Origin: Paraburkholderia metrosideri
GTDB lineage: Bacteria; Pseudomonadota; Gammaproteobacteria; Burkholderiales; Burkholderiaceae
Direction: 5' to 3'
NCBI RefSeq assembly: GCF_904848625.1
Contig: NZ_CAJHCP010000005.1
Location: forward strand, 496,001 to 560,000
Length of the DNA stretch: 64,000 nt
Position 1 is the first letter of the stretch. Every line of letters begins with the position of its first letter. Under the pieces are notes generated by a model. The model was not told where the DNA came from. It was given only the letters and a program-made list of their open reading frames with translations, and did not search any database. The position numbers and the translations under genes are program-made. Below, piece by piece: positions 33,065-41,488 of this stretch.

Positions 33065-35640
33065 CAGTAGGGCGGCGCGCTACTATTGCTTAGTGCGTCC
33101 CGATGATCCTGAAGTGCTTTCGTTTCTACGTAGTATCTGTGCAGTGCGTCGGCAGAACGAGTGCCCAGCCCGTTAATTCGCGCGACCCAGTCGGTTTGCA
33201 CCGGCCATTTCTTTGCAATGAACGGTGGGTATATTTGCCTTGCAAATTGATGCAGTGCCTTTGCGCCAATATTGCCGCTGATTCCGAGAAGAAGATGCAA
33301 TGCGTTGTGCGTCGACTCCAGATCGTTGGCCGCTGCATCGGCGGCGATTCGCGTCACGAGTACCCGGATCTGTTCAATGCCATTGAGAAAAGGTTCGTCC
33401 ATAAGATCGAGCGCGATCAGTTCTTCCAGATGTCGCTCATCAAGCAGGCTTTCTGACGGAGCACTCTCCGCAATTGGAACAGGCCGTTCGACTGGCGTAA
33501 TAGACGCTTGCGGCAGATTCGCGTTCGCAGGCTGATTCGATTTGGGCGGCTGTGTAAATTGCCTTGCTACGCAGTCGTAAAGCGAGTCGCCGTGCACGGG
33601 CTTGATCATGACTTCGTTCATGCCGATTGCGAGGCACGCCTGCACCGAATCATTGTCGGACTGGCTGGTCAATGCAATGATCGGTATGCCGGCATACGCG
33701 TCGGTACGAGCGCGAATTGCCGCAGTCGTCTCCGCGCCACTCATGCCCGGCATGTTCATGTCCATCACGATGGCGTCGACGAAATTTTCTTCCTGCAATC
33801 GGGTCAGCACGGCCTGCCCGTGTTCCGCTTCGATAACGGTTGCACCGTAGCGCTCCAGGCTCGCCTTGGCGACCAGTCTGCTGTAAGTGTCGTCATCCGC
33901 GACGAGAATCGATTTGCCCGCAAGACCGTCGGATCTCTGACTCTGGTGACGCTCCTCACCATTTTCGAGGAGCGTCTGTAAAGACGTGATCAATTCCAGC
34001 ACGCCGGACGATTTGCTGACCATGTCATCCATGCCGGCTCTACGCGCATGCACACGTGCGGCATTGCCGGGTTCGGCCGTATAGGCCACGATCAGCACAT
34101 CCCAATTCGGATAGCGGCGATTGGCGCGGATCTTTTCCGCGGTGGCATAGCCGTCCAGGCCCGGCATATTGATGTCCATCAGGACGAGGTCGTAAGCGGT
34201 GGATTGCTGAAGCATGGCCAATGCCCTCGCACCACTTTCAGCCGATGCCACCTGTGCGCCGACCCGGGACAACGCGCGACAGGTTCTGGTCCGGTGGCTG
34301 GCTTCGTCGTCGACGATCAGCACGCGTTTCTCTTTGAAAAACGGCGTCGCACGTTCGAGAATCCTGTGTTCATGGCCTGCCACTTCCTGTTCCGGGACGG
34401 CGGGAAATTGCAGCGTGAATTCGGTGAACTTGCCGACTTCCGACCGGCAACTGATGCTTCCGCCGAACGCCTGCATGGCCCTCTGACAATAAGCGAGTCC
34501 AAGCCCTGTGCCGGCCGAATTGCCCGCGGTCCGGAACGGCTCGAACAGGTGTTGCAGGATTTCGGGCTTTACGCCCGTGCCCGTGTCCATGACGATGACC
34601 GACTGCCGGTCGATCTTGAGCGTCAAGGTAGCTAACGGCAGCGTGGCAATGTGATGAAGCGAGTTCTTGATCAGGTTGAACAACGTGAACAGATAGACCG
34701 TCTCGTCGACCTTGAAAATGAAGTCTTCCTGCACCACGAGTTTGACCTTGCTACGTTCCTTGTCATTATCGAATCCGTACTCGTCCAGCGCTTTGCGCGT
34801 GGTATCCGCGGCACTCAGATAGGTCAGATGTTCCGAATGGATCGATTTGTCGCCCACTTCGTCGAGCGTCATCGCGATGATGCGCAGACCGCGCTCGATC
34901 GACAATTGCCCATGCGCGACATGTTGATAAAGCTCGGCGGATTTCGCGGGCGATAACGCGGTCGACTGGGTTGATCCCGTGGTGGCGGGCAGTGCCTCCT
35001 CCACCCGATCCAGAACATGCCTCAATTGACTAAGCGGGTTGCGCATTTCATGCGCGATAGATCCCGCGAGCGCCTGCAATGCCCGGTTCTTTTCAACAAA
35101 AATGCGCCCTTTGCTGATCGCGTGACTGAACGCCATACTGCATAACACGACAACCGGTAGTAAGGCGAGATTGGACTGCGTGGCGGCGTCGAGAATAATG
35201 GGCGCTGGAGTGGTAGCGACGGCCGCCACGGTGCCGGAGAACATGCCAATGCCAATGCAGGCCATGAGCAGAAGCGGATTGTCGATGCACAACGCCATGA
35301 TGAAGATCATCATGACCTCGGTCATCATCCACATCGTGGAGAATCCGTTTCTGATGGTGAGGAACGTGCAGACAAACGGTAATACGTAGATCAGGCAGCA
35401 ATGCCAGTAAATCAGCAGAAAGTGGTTAAACCGTTTTGGCCAATGCGACTGAAATAGCAACGGCACGCAGACAGCCGCTGCACTCAGGCGTAGCAGAAGA
35501 TTGTCGTAAGGCTGGGGCAGAACATACGTCCAGATGACGTAATAGATGGGGTGGCACAGGAGGCCCAGTGCGCCTCCCCATCGAATTGCAAACCGGCTTC
35601 TTTCCAGCATGTCCCGCATGCTTTCGCGCGGTACGACCAT
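33064..35640 (-). CDS. Membrane hybrid histidine kinase, CqsS/LqsS-like layout
   Basis: The 858-aa protein starts at ATG 35640 after GGAGG. Residues about 20-175 form six to seven tightly packed membrane helices without a periplasmic sensor loop, as in CqsS, LqsS and PhcS. A HisKA domain follows with H197 (SIAHEMRNPLSQLRH), then HATPase with N322, D352 (MDTGTG) and GTGLGL, two receiver domains (phosphoacceptors D489 and D627, conserved lysines K543 and K680) and a C-terminal Hpt domain with H782 (LHLLLGISGNIG). It is a complete phosphorelay in one chain. A dedicated response regulator is not nearby. It is flanked by an acyl-ACP-reductase-like gene 28 bp upstream and a PhyH oxygenase overlapping its stop. 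Confidence 0.93.
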   Translation of the reverse strand: MVVPRESMRDMLERSRFAIRWGGALGLLCHPIYYVIWTYVLPQPYDNLLLRLSAAAVCVPLLFQSHWPKRFNHFLLIYWHCCLIYVLPFVCTFLTIRNGFSTMWMMTEVMMIFIMALCIDNPLLLMACIGIGMFSGTVAAVATTPAPIILDAATQSNLALLPVVVLCSMAFSHAISKGRIFVEKNRALQALAGSIAHEMRNPLSQLRHVLDRVEEALPATTGSTQSTALSPAKSAELYQHVAHGQLSIERGLRIIAMTLDEVGDKSIHSEHLTYLSAADTTRKALDEYGFDNDKERSKVKLVVQEDFIFKVDETVYLFTLFNLIKNSLHHIATLPLATLTLKIDRQSVIVMDTGTGVKPEILQHLFEPFRTAGNSAGTGLGLAYCQRAMQAFGGSISCRSEVGKFTEFTLQFPAVPEQEVAGHEHRILERATPFFKEKRVLIVDDEASHRTRTCRALSRVGAQVASAESGARALAMLQQSTAYDLVLMDINMPGLDGYATAEKIRANRRYPNWDVLIVAYTAEPGNAARVHARRAGMDDMVSKSSGVLELITSLQTLLENGEERHQSQRSDGLAGKSILVADDDTYSRLVAKASLERYGATVIEAEHGQAVLTRLQEENFVDAIVMDMNMPGMSGAETTAAIRARTDAYAGIPIIALTSQSDNDSVQACLAIGMNEVMIKPVHGDSLYDCVARQFTQPPKSNQPANANLPQASITPVERPVPIAESAPSESLLDERHLEELIALDLMDEPFLNGIEQIRVLVTRIAADAAANDLESTHNALHLLLGISGNIGAKALHQFARQIYPPFIAKKWPVQTDWVARINGLGTRSADALHRYYVETKALQDHRDALSNSSAPPY

Positions 35641-35668
35641 CAGGCCTCCGTGGATGCTCAGTTGAGGT

Positions 35669-36895
35669 TTAAGGCCCCATCAATTCATGCTCGCCGCTAT
35701 GCTGCGTGCCCAGATTGATCGGCGAGCCGTTTTTTCCATGAAACGGACCGACCGCAAACCCGTATTTTTTCAGAAGGCTATGCGTATAGGAAACCGACCA
35801 GACGGGCGGGCTGCCGATGATGAAGTCAGAAGCAATGCCTTCCTGCCAGGCTGAATAGCCTTCGGCGAAACAGGTATAGCAATCGCGGTTGGTCGGCAGT
35901 CGGAACGGAAACTTCGTGTCGAGGCCGGCCGGACCACGGGCAAAACACTCAATATATAGCGTATGGTCGCGCGACGCGAGTTCAGCGTCGACGCTTGCCG
36001 CGCGAGGATGAGAGTCGTCGATCCAGAACTGCGCCCGTTTGAGGTCGGCGGCCGTGAGGTAGGGCACGCTGGTGCTGCTGGTCAGGATGGCGCCGTCGAA
36101 CTGCGGCAGCGGCGTGTCCGGGCTGAAGGTGTGGATCGACACCTTCGACTTGCCGAGCAGATCGGAGGCAAGAAGTTCTTGCGCCTGGTCCCTGAGCAGG
36201 TTCACCTTGTCCGGCAAGTCGATCAACACCAGTTCTTTTGGCGCATCCTTATAGAGCACGTATTTAGCCACCGTGGTGCCGAGTCGCCCGGCCGCGCCAA
36301 ACAGCGCGAGTTTCGTGTTGCCGAACTCGAGGTCGAGTTCATTGCAGCAATGAACCGCCCAGTCTTTGAGCATCGCCGCGGTGGCCGCATGACCCGTGGT
36401 GATATGAGGCGGCTTGATAGGGCGCGGGAGTGCTCCGTAGTTACACGCGTACGGGGTGGATGCACCCATCGCCACCATGTTCAGGCCGGCCTGTCTGGCC
36501 AGTTCGAGTGCCGGAAAGAATTGCGTCTCGCGGAACCGCTTGATGCCACGCGGACTGCCGAGCCACATTTCGAGTGGCACCGGACACGCAATGTTGGCGC
36601 CGATCACCTGCGAACCCTGATAGATAGGCGATGCGATAAAAGGCTTCGTATTCCAAAGCTCCTCTTCGAATAGCGCATCTCGCTGCTTCACGTTGTGAAA
36701 TGAAAATGAAAGCGTATCCCAGTCGGTAGCGTGAAACATGAACCCGATGCCGCCTTGACCCTGTGGAAGGTTATCGCGAATCTCTTCTGGGTGAATGACG
36801 TGCTTGAGTGCCAAAGGAGCACTATTGCGCTGCAATTGAAGACCGTTTTGCTCGTGGGAATCGGTCAATACTTCTCTGTGGAAAGAAGTTCTCAT
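35669..36895 (-). CDS. Acyl-ACP reductase-like (AAR-like) aldehyde-forming enzyme
   Basis: The 408-aa protein (ATG 36895, GGGAA upstream; the frame is open a further 30 codons) aligns by eye with cyanobacterial long-chain acyl-ACP reductase. ITTGHAATAAML matches the FTTGNTHTAYV segment, LALFGAAGRLGTTVA (G200-G203-G206) is the NAD(P)-binding loop, and CYTCFAEG places C342 at the catalytic Cys294 position (ACFAEA) of the Synechococcus enzyme. AARs reduce fatty acyl-ACP/CoA to aldehydes. It is about 65 residues longer than that enzyme at the N-terminus. It heads the operon with the histidine kinase and PhyH oxygenase. Alternatives are a saccharopine- or shikimate-dehydrogenase-like fold with another substrate. 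Confidence 0.78.
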   Translation of the reverse strand: MRTSFHREVLTDSHEQNGLQLQRNSAPLALKHVIHPEEIRDNLPQGQGGIGFMFHATDWDTLSFSFHNVKQRDALFEEELWNTKPFIASPIYQGSQVIGANIACPVPLEMWLGSPRGIKRFRETQFFPALELARQAGLNMVAMGASTPYACNYGALPRPIKPPHITTGHAATAAMLKDWAVHCCNELDLEFGNTKLALFGAAGRLGTTVAKYVLYKDAPKELVLIDLPDKVNLLRDQAQELLASDLLGKSKVSIHTFSPDTPLPQFDGAILTSSTSVPYLTAADLKRAQFWIDDSHPRAASVDAELASRDHTLYIECFARGPAGLDTKFPFRLPTNRDCYTCFAEGYSAWQEGIASDFIIGSPPVWSVSYTHSLLKKYGFAVGPFHGKNGSPINLGTQHSGEHELMGP

Positions 36896-36941
36896 TTGTT
36901 TTTTCCCATAGGTTGAATTAACGCCGGAATCAGCGCAAAGC

Positions 36942-36963
36942 TGTCCGTCAAAATTGACAGACA
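36942..36963. promoter_or_regulatory. Inverted repeat upstream of the AAR-kinase operon
   Basis: TGTCCGTCA and TGACAGACA are separated by four bases and match at eight of nine positions. The dyad lies 47 bp upstream of the acyl-ACP-reductase-like start, where a regulator of the operon would be expected. No regulator is assigned. Confidence 0.45.
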
Positions 36964-37400
36964 CCTCTTCGAATGCTACCCCCAAGGTAATTCAACGGAC
37001 CTCGCGGTTATGAGCCGGCGTATTCCATTTCAAGGCGGCGCTGTGACGACGCAAACGCTTGCGGGGGCAAGCATCCGGGACGATCGACGGGTTTTATTGT
37101 CGAATGAGTGCGAACGCGTGGCGGTGCGCTTTACAACAGTGCAAAGCGTTTGAGCGGGAGAAGTTGTGCCGTGGCGACAAGGAAAGTCGCGCAATGCTGG
37201 ATGTTTGAAACAACAGACGGAGTTGGCGCGGAAAAGAAGGCCGAAGAAGCCATCTTTTGGCAGGCGTGCGGAAGAGCGGGGAGAAGATCGGTACTTATTA
37301 CTATTTCGCCAGCGTCAACTGAAATGCGGGCACTCAATAAGTGGGAAGCTTTAACTATGCGTTATGCATAGGATGTCGGCGGCGTATGAAAAAGCAATAA

Positions 37401-37430
37401 GGGGAAGGCCGATAAAGAATCGCCTTCCCC
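37401..37430 (-). terminator. Intrinsic terminator of the polygalacturonase gene
   Basis: A 9-bp stem GGGGAAGGC / GCCTTCCCC, extendable by GAT/ATC across one bulged base, lies about 110 bp after the stop codon. On the minus strand it is followed by TTATTGCTTTTTC, a T-rich tail. Confidence 0.75.
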
Positions 37431-37538
37431 GCAACAGATGAGTGAGTAGCGCGTCCCGCTCTCAAAGCCAGGATCCAGGATTCCAGACCCGTATCCGGCT
37501 TTGGAAGCGGCGCGCTATTTCGCTACCTTATGTCGTGC

Positions 37539-39638
37539 TTATTGCGAACCCGGCCACGTCTGACCGGCGGGCGACGATTCGCCAATACCTGGGAAGTCCA
37601 CGTAAGCCGCGCTGCAATCCACCGCGGTCGCCATGCTGAGCGAGCGCGAGGCGACGCCGTTCAACGTCACGTTATTTGCCGTCGATGCAAAAATCGGCAG
37701 GTTGACGTTGCTCAGTGTCAGGTTTGCATCCGACGTGCTGACGGCCACCGTATCCGGCGAATCGGCCAGTACATTCGTCAGCGTCATGCCAAGCGGAATC
37801 TGCGCATGCGCAATACCGCCGGTATTGGCCTGGAAGCCTTGCAGCTGGACTGCCGTGCTGCCGATGATATGCACGTTCGATACCGAGATGTCATGGAAGT
37901 TCGGGTACAGCGGCGACGTCGGATTCGGCAGTGCTTTGGTGCTGTAGTACGGTGTAAACACCAGTGCATTGTCGCTATTGCGAATACAGATGTTGTTGTA
38001 GTTGATATTGGTCACCGTGCCGCCTCGTGCCCAATCCGATTTGATGCGCAGCGCCGATTCTGCGCCGTCGAACGAGTTGTCGTAGACCTGAATGTTGGTG
38101 ACACCCGCATTGGTTTCGCTGCCAATCGAGATACCGTGACCCGCATAAATATGGTTATGCGCAATCACAAAACCGTATTTGCGATCGGTCGCGACATTGC
38201 GATTGCCGTCGATACCGAACAGTCCCGAACCGGCCGGACTCGGGTTGTTGGAACCCTTCGGCGAAATATCGTCGTCGCCCGTGCTGAGGTAGTTGTACGC
38301 GAACACGGCGTTCTTCAGATAACCGTCGAATGCAATCTTGCCCGCGCTCGACGTCTTGCCGTTACCGGTCGTCAACGCCTGGACCACGGCTTTCGCTGCG
38401 GAGCCCGGATCGAACGCATCGGTATTCTTGGCGGTATCGATGCTTGGCAGCATGCCGAGGTAATTCGGGTTGCCATTGCCTGCGGGATTCGCCGAAGCCG
38501 ACAACGACGGCGTCTGCACCTTCACGCCCCACACGGTCAAACCGTCGACGCCACTCGGCACCACATGGAAGTTCGCGCTGTTGTTCAGCGTGATGCCGTA
38601 CAAGGTCAGGTTCTTCGCATAGCTGAAGACCATCATGCGGAAGTTCGACTGCGAACCGACGCCTGACGTGCCGTTCTCGATCATGTTGCCGAGCCATGCC
38701 AGATCCCACCACGTCATATGACGCGACGAGGCAGCTGTATCGACGAACGTCCCGCCGTTATCACACGATGTGCCCGTGGTGGCCTGCTTGCCGGCTGCGT
38801 ACGCGGCGTAGGTATTCGTGCAGGTCAGGTCCACACGCATCAGCGGGTAGAGCGGATTCGAGCTGACGATTTCCGACGCGGCGCGGCTATCGATGCTGCC
38901 GCCGCCGACAATCGCGGAGTTCACGAGGTAGTTGCCGCCAATCAACGGCAGGCAGTTGCCCGAGCTACCCGCTTTGGTCGAACTGACCGCGGTGTTCGCG
39001 CAATACGGGCCGGCGGCGTTGGGCGCATAGGCCATCACGTCACGGGTTGCGTACACGGTGACGCCAGTGTCGACCCACAGCGTGACGCCGGACGGCAGCG
39101 TCAGCGGGCCGGTGATGAACGCGTTGCCCGCGCCGGTGCTCGATACGCTGAGCCGCACCGCGAATTTGCTCGCACGGTACTGCGGCTGCGCCAGTTGCTG
39201 CGCCGATGCGCCCGCGATATTGACGTTGGGCACAGCCGCCGCCGTTTGCGAGGCCGCGGCCGCTGCGTCCGCCGCGGCGATGGTTGCGCCGACTTCGGCA
39301 TCCACGGCCGCGCCGCACGCGTCGAGCGCAGCCTGAATGCGTTGCTGGTCCGGATTCAGGATTGCCGAGGTCGTGCCGTTATCCGCTTCCGGTCCCAGTG
39401 CGCCGCTTGGCTGGCGCACATAACTATTGCTGGCTTCGACGGTGCTGCACACCTGGGTGTCGGTGGGAAGTTGCGGTGCGGGTGGCAGCGCGGCGTCGCT
39501 GGTCGTGACGCCGACCTTGAACGGCGCTGCCGCGACCGGTGTGGGCGTGGTAGCCGATTGTGGTGGCGGCGTGTCGTCGGATCCGCAAGCGGAAAGCGTC
39601 GCAAGCGCGCATATGACTGCAGTAATGCGAATTAACAT
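37539..39638 (-). CDS. GH28 polygalacturonase-like lipoprotein
   Basis: A 699-aa protein with signal and lipobox (LATLSACGS, Cys near residue 18), a Pro/Ala-rich linker, an unusual region about 90-160, and a right-handed parallel beta-helix with all GH28 motifs: NTDAFDP, STGDDDISPK, AGHGISIGSE and RIKSDWARG. GH28 enzymes hydrolyse galacturonan; the size and extended loops point to an exo-acting form. As a lipoprotein it would act at the outer membrane or in the periplasm on pectin oligomers. No other pectin gene is adjacent. Paired motifs far upstream (39986-40127) may be operators. Confidence 0.9.
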   Translation of the reverse strand: MLIRITAVICALATLSACGSDDTPPPQSATTPTPVAAAPFKVGVTTSDAALPPAPQLPTDTQVCSTVEASNSYVRQPSGALGPEADNGTTSAILNPDQQRIQAALDACGAAVDAEVGATIAAADAAAAASQTAAAVPNVNIAGASAQQLAQPQYRASKFAVRLSVSSTGAGNAFITGPLTLPSGVTLWVDTGVTVYATRDVMAYAPNAAGPYCANTAVSSTKAGSSGNCLPLIGGNYLVNSAIVGGGSIDSRAASEIVSSNPLYPLMRVDLTCTNTYAAYAAGKQATTGTSCDNGGTFVDTAASSRHMTWWDLAWLGNMIENGTSGVGSQSNFRMMVFSYAKNLTLYGITLNNSANFHVVPSGVDGLTVWGVKVQTPSLSASANPAGNGNPNYLGMLPSIDTAKNTDAFDPGSAAKAVVQALTTGNGKTSSAGKIAFDGYLKNAVFAYNYLSTGDDDISPKGSNNPSPAGSGLFGIDGNRNVATDRKYGFVIAHNHIYAGHGISIGSETNAGVTNIQVYDNSFDGAESALRIKSDWARGGTVTNINYNNICIRNSDNALVFTPYYSTKALPNPTSPLYPNFHDISVSNVHIIGSTAVQLQGFQANTGGIAHAQIPLGMTLTNVLADSPDTVAVSTSDANLTLSNVNLPIFASTANNVTLNGVASRSLSMATAVDCSAAYVDFPGIGESSPAGQTWPGSQ

Positions 39639-39985
39639 GTCCTTATCCTATGTGTGGCAGTTGAGTCGGAAGACAGCCGAGCGACGCCATCGCGCGGTGA
39701 CGCGATCGCTATTGCCCGGTGTGTCAGAAGGGGAAAGGGGTGCGGTGAGGCTTCGAGGTGCGCCGAACGCGATCAACTGGTTCGGGCGAAACGGCGTGCT
39801 TGCCGGATGTCTGGGGCGAGAGCCCGGGTGCTGTGTGATGCCCAATAACCTGGTGAAATCCCATGGTCGCGCATTGCGTAGCGGATGCCGTTGGACAAAG
39901 GTTGATAAGGCTTCTTGACCAGCATGGGTTGTCTCCGCGAGCTGGCAGGGTCGATTTTGCATCGACCTCTGTCGCCCGGAATGTT

Positions 39986-39999
39986 ATATGTCATCCTAT
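39986..39999. promoter_or_regulatory. Candidate operator, site A (inverted copy of ATAGGATGAC)
   Basis: The minus strand reads ATAGGATGACATAT, matching site B (40114-40127) in 13 of 14 positions in the opposite orientation. It lies about 350 bp upstream of the polygalacturonase start. The YNNGGATGACNTAT shape recalls GntR/FadR-type operators of sugar-acid genes in Burkholderiales; that link is inference. Confidence 0.45.
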
Positions 40000-40113
40000 C
40001 TCTTTCTTATTGTTACATTGATGGGATGGGCGATGGAAGTAATGTAAACCCGTAAACGTCTTTCAACTAGCCGCCATTGTCGTAAAAAATGAAATTTTGT
40101 AAAATGGTATGTT

Positions 40114-40127
40114 ATAGGATGACGTAT
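40114..40127. promoter_or_regulatory. Candidate operator, site B (ATAGGATGACGTAT)
   Basis: The partner of site A, 128 bp away and inverted, in an AT-rich stretch. Both copies are also associated with the octamer ATGTTATA (39981-39988 and 40109-40116). Two such sites could serve a looping repressor. Confidence 0.45.
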
Positions 40128-40262
40128 CTCAAAATGATCGATGACCCCGTGCGGAACGCGCGATGCGTTTTGAGTCGATGCGATCGCGAGAACCGTCTGC
40201 TGAGGCCGGATGTCGGCACGGTTGCGCGACACAGGGGCGCTTCTGTCCACCGAGGATAGGTA

Positions 40263-40424
40263 GTGGCGCTTCACGGGCAGAAGCGCTTCGCGGTAACAGA
40301 GTTGGGTATCCGTGCGGTACTCGCACCGTATGCTGGCGAGCATCCTGAACACGATTTTTTCGAAACACCCTATATCGACGACACACTGATTGAGTGCGGG
40401 TATGTCGTGCCGATAGACGCATGA
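40263..40424 (+). other. 53-codon ORF, possible gene remnant
   Basis: GTG start, 53 codons, ending DDTLIECGYVVPIDA. It has coding-like composition but no good ribosome site and no domain I recognise. The upstream sequence is interrupted by a stop in the same frame, so it may be the surviving 3' part of a larger gene. Confidence 0.2.
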
Positions 40425-40755
40425 GGGTGTGGGTCGGCATCGCATAGCAGCGAAAGTCGTTTCGATCGTGGCGCGTCGCGGCACGAAAACGCCATAGCCT
40501 TTGGCTTAGCCAGGCTTTAGAAAAATTCAGCTTATCGGATGCTCACAGAGTCATACCCGCGCATCGCACACGGGTCTCTGCCGATAACCGTCATGCTGGA
40601 ATCGCGCACAATCCCATCGGCAATATGAAGCTGACAAGTGGTGCGGCGTCAGTCGAGAAGTCGCCGTCCGCTGGGACGTGATGTTGACGCCAGTGATCTG
40701 AGAGAAAACATTTTTCCACTCGCTCACTGGCGCCCTGCGTTACGTCAAAGCGGTA

Positions 40756-41256
40756 TTACGCAACCGGCAGTGCCGCGAATTTCCGAACCGTGTCCGCGCA
40801 TGCATGAGCCGCTTCCGCACCCTTCACCAGAAAGTGTTCCTTGAAGTACTTCGCATGTTCTTCGCCGTGGAAGTGGTGCGGCGTCAGTACCGCGGAAAAG
40901 ACCGGCACGCTGGTGTCGAGTTGTACCTGCATGAGTCCGCTAATCACGGCTTGAGCGACGAACTCGTGCCGGTAAATGCCACCGTCGACCACGAGGCCCG
41001 CCGCGACGATGCCTGCGTAGCGTCCGCTTTGCGCGAGGCGTTTGGCGTGCAGCGGAATTTCGAATGCGCCTGGCACTTCGTAGAGGTCGATGTCGTCAGC
41101 GCTATAGCCACGATCTTTCATTGCTTCGATGAACGCGATCTTGCACTGATCGACGATATCGCGATGCCAGCATGCCTGAATGAAAGCGATGCGCGTGCGG
41201 TTGCCGTTAAAGGAGCTGTGTTGTGTTTCTGAATGGAGTGAGGTTGCGATGTTCAT
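40756..41256 (-). CDS. ribH: 6,7-dimethyl-8-ribityllumazine synthase, RibH2-type paralogue
   Basis: The 166-aa protein catalyses the penultimate step of riboflavin synthesis. Start ATG 41256 (MNIATSLHSE) is chosen from length and conservation; the frame runs on into the riboswitch. Family motifs: RIAFIQACWHRDIVDQC, DLYEVPGAFEIPLHAKRL and TPHHFHGEEHAKYFKEHF. The last region and the N-terminal part fit the second, RibH2-type enzyme known in Brucella and Burkholderia rather than the canonical RibH (GTVIRGxTxH is missing; GLVVDGGIYRHEF is found). It is alone under its own FMN riboswitch. Confidence 0.92.
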   Translation of the reverse strand: MNIATSLHSETQHSSFNGNRTRIAFIQACWHRDIVDQCKIAFIEAMKDRGYSADDIDLYEVPGAFEIPLHAKRLAQSGRYAGIVAAGLVVDGGIYRHEFVAQAVISGLMQVQLDTSVPVFSAVLTPHHFHGEEHAKYFKEHFLVKGAEAAHACADTVRKFAALPVA

Positions 41257-41288
41257 GGACTTCAGCCTGTTGGTGTGAACAGGGCGAA

Positions 41289-41336
41289 GGACGGCCCTTC
41301 CCGCTATATCGCTTTCGCGAACAGCGCAGGCCGTCC
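41289..41336 (-). promoter_or_regulatory. Expression-platform hairpin of the FMN riboswitch
   Basis: Perfect 8-bp arms GGACGGCC (41289-41296) and GGCCGTCC (41329-41336) lie between the aptamer and the ribH start. They can form the alternative hairpin of the switch. The arm nearest the aptamer abuts its 3' strand, so the two folds may compete. Confidence 0.6.
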
Positions 41337-41486
41337 CGTTCTCTTTCATCCGGACTATGACCGTCGGCCCCGGAATCTAACCGGGTCTGCTGACCTCCGC
41401 ACCTAAGACCGATGACAGAGCGCTCGCGGGCTACGCGCCGATTGGCGCGATTACCGCCGGTGGGGAGTTTCACCCCGCCCCGAGAA
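41337..41486 (-). ncRNA. FMN riboswitch (RFN element)
   Basis: Read on the minus strand, the element has the hallmark segments in order: GGGGCGGGGTGAAACTCC, CACCGGCGGTAAT, AGCCCGCGAGCG, GGTCAGCAGACCCGGT, ATTCCGGGGCCGACGGT and CATAGTCCGGATGAAAGAGA. These build the six-stem FMN aptamer. It lies about 80 bp upstream of ribH and should lower ribH expression when FMN is plentiful. Confidence 0.97.
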
Positions 41487-41488
41487 CT

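Larger units (their letters stand above)
36896..37538. other. 643-bp intergenic region
   Basis: It holds the promoter side of the AAR-kinase-oxygenase operon (dyad at 36942-36963), a short palindrome CTATGC-N5-GCATAG at 37355-37371 and the terminator of the polygalacturonase gene at 37401-37430. No protein gene is supported; the frames present lack ribosome sites and recognisable content. Confidence 0.6.
39639..40755. other. 1.1-kb region between polygalacturonase and ribH
   Basis: No gene can be supported with confidence. The part 39980-40130 is AT-rich and holds two inverted copies of an ATAGGATGAC motif. A 53-codon frame at 40263-40424 (GTG start, ending in ETPYIDDTLIECGYVVPIDA) reads like the tail of a protein and could be a gene remnant. 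The rest shows nothing clear. Confidence 0.5.

Noticed and set aside
37368..37377. ATAGGATGTC near the polygalacturonase terminator, similar to the motif pair at 39.99/40.11 kb
   Set aside because: It is downstream of the gene, matches only 9 of 10 positions and has no partner; probably chance.
37530..38666. 378-codon plus-strand frame opposite the GH28 gene
   Set aside because: Antisense to a gene with intact GH28 motifs; composition of a shadow frame.
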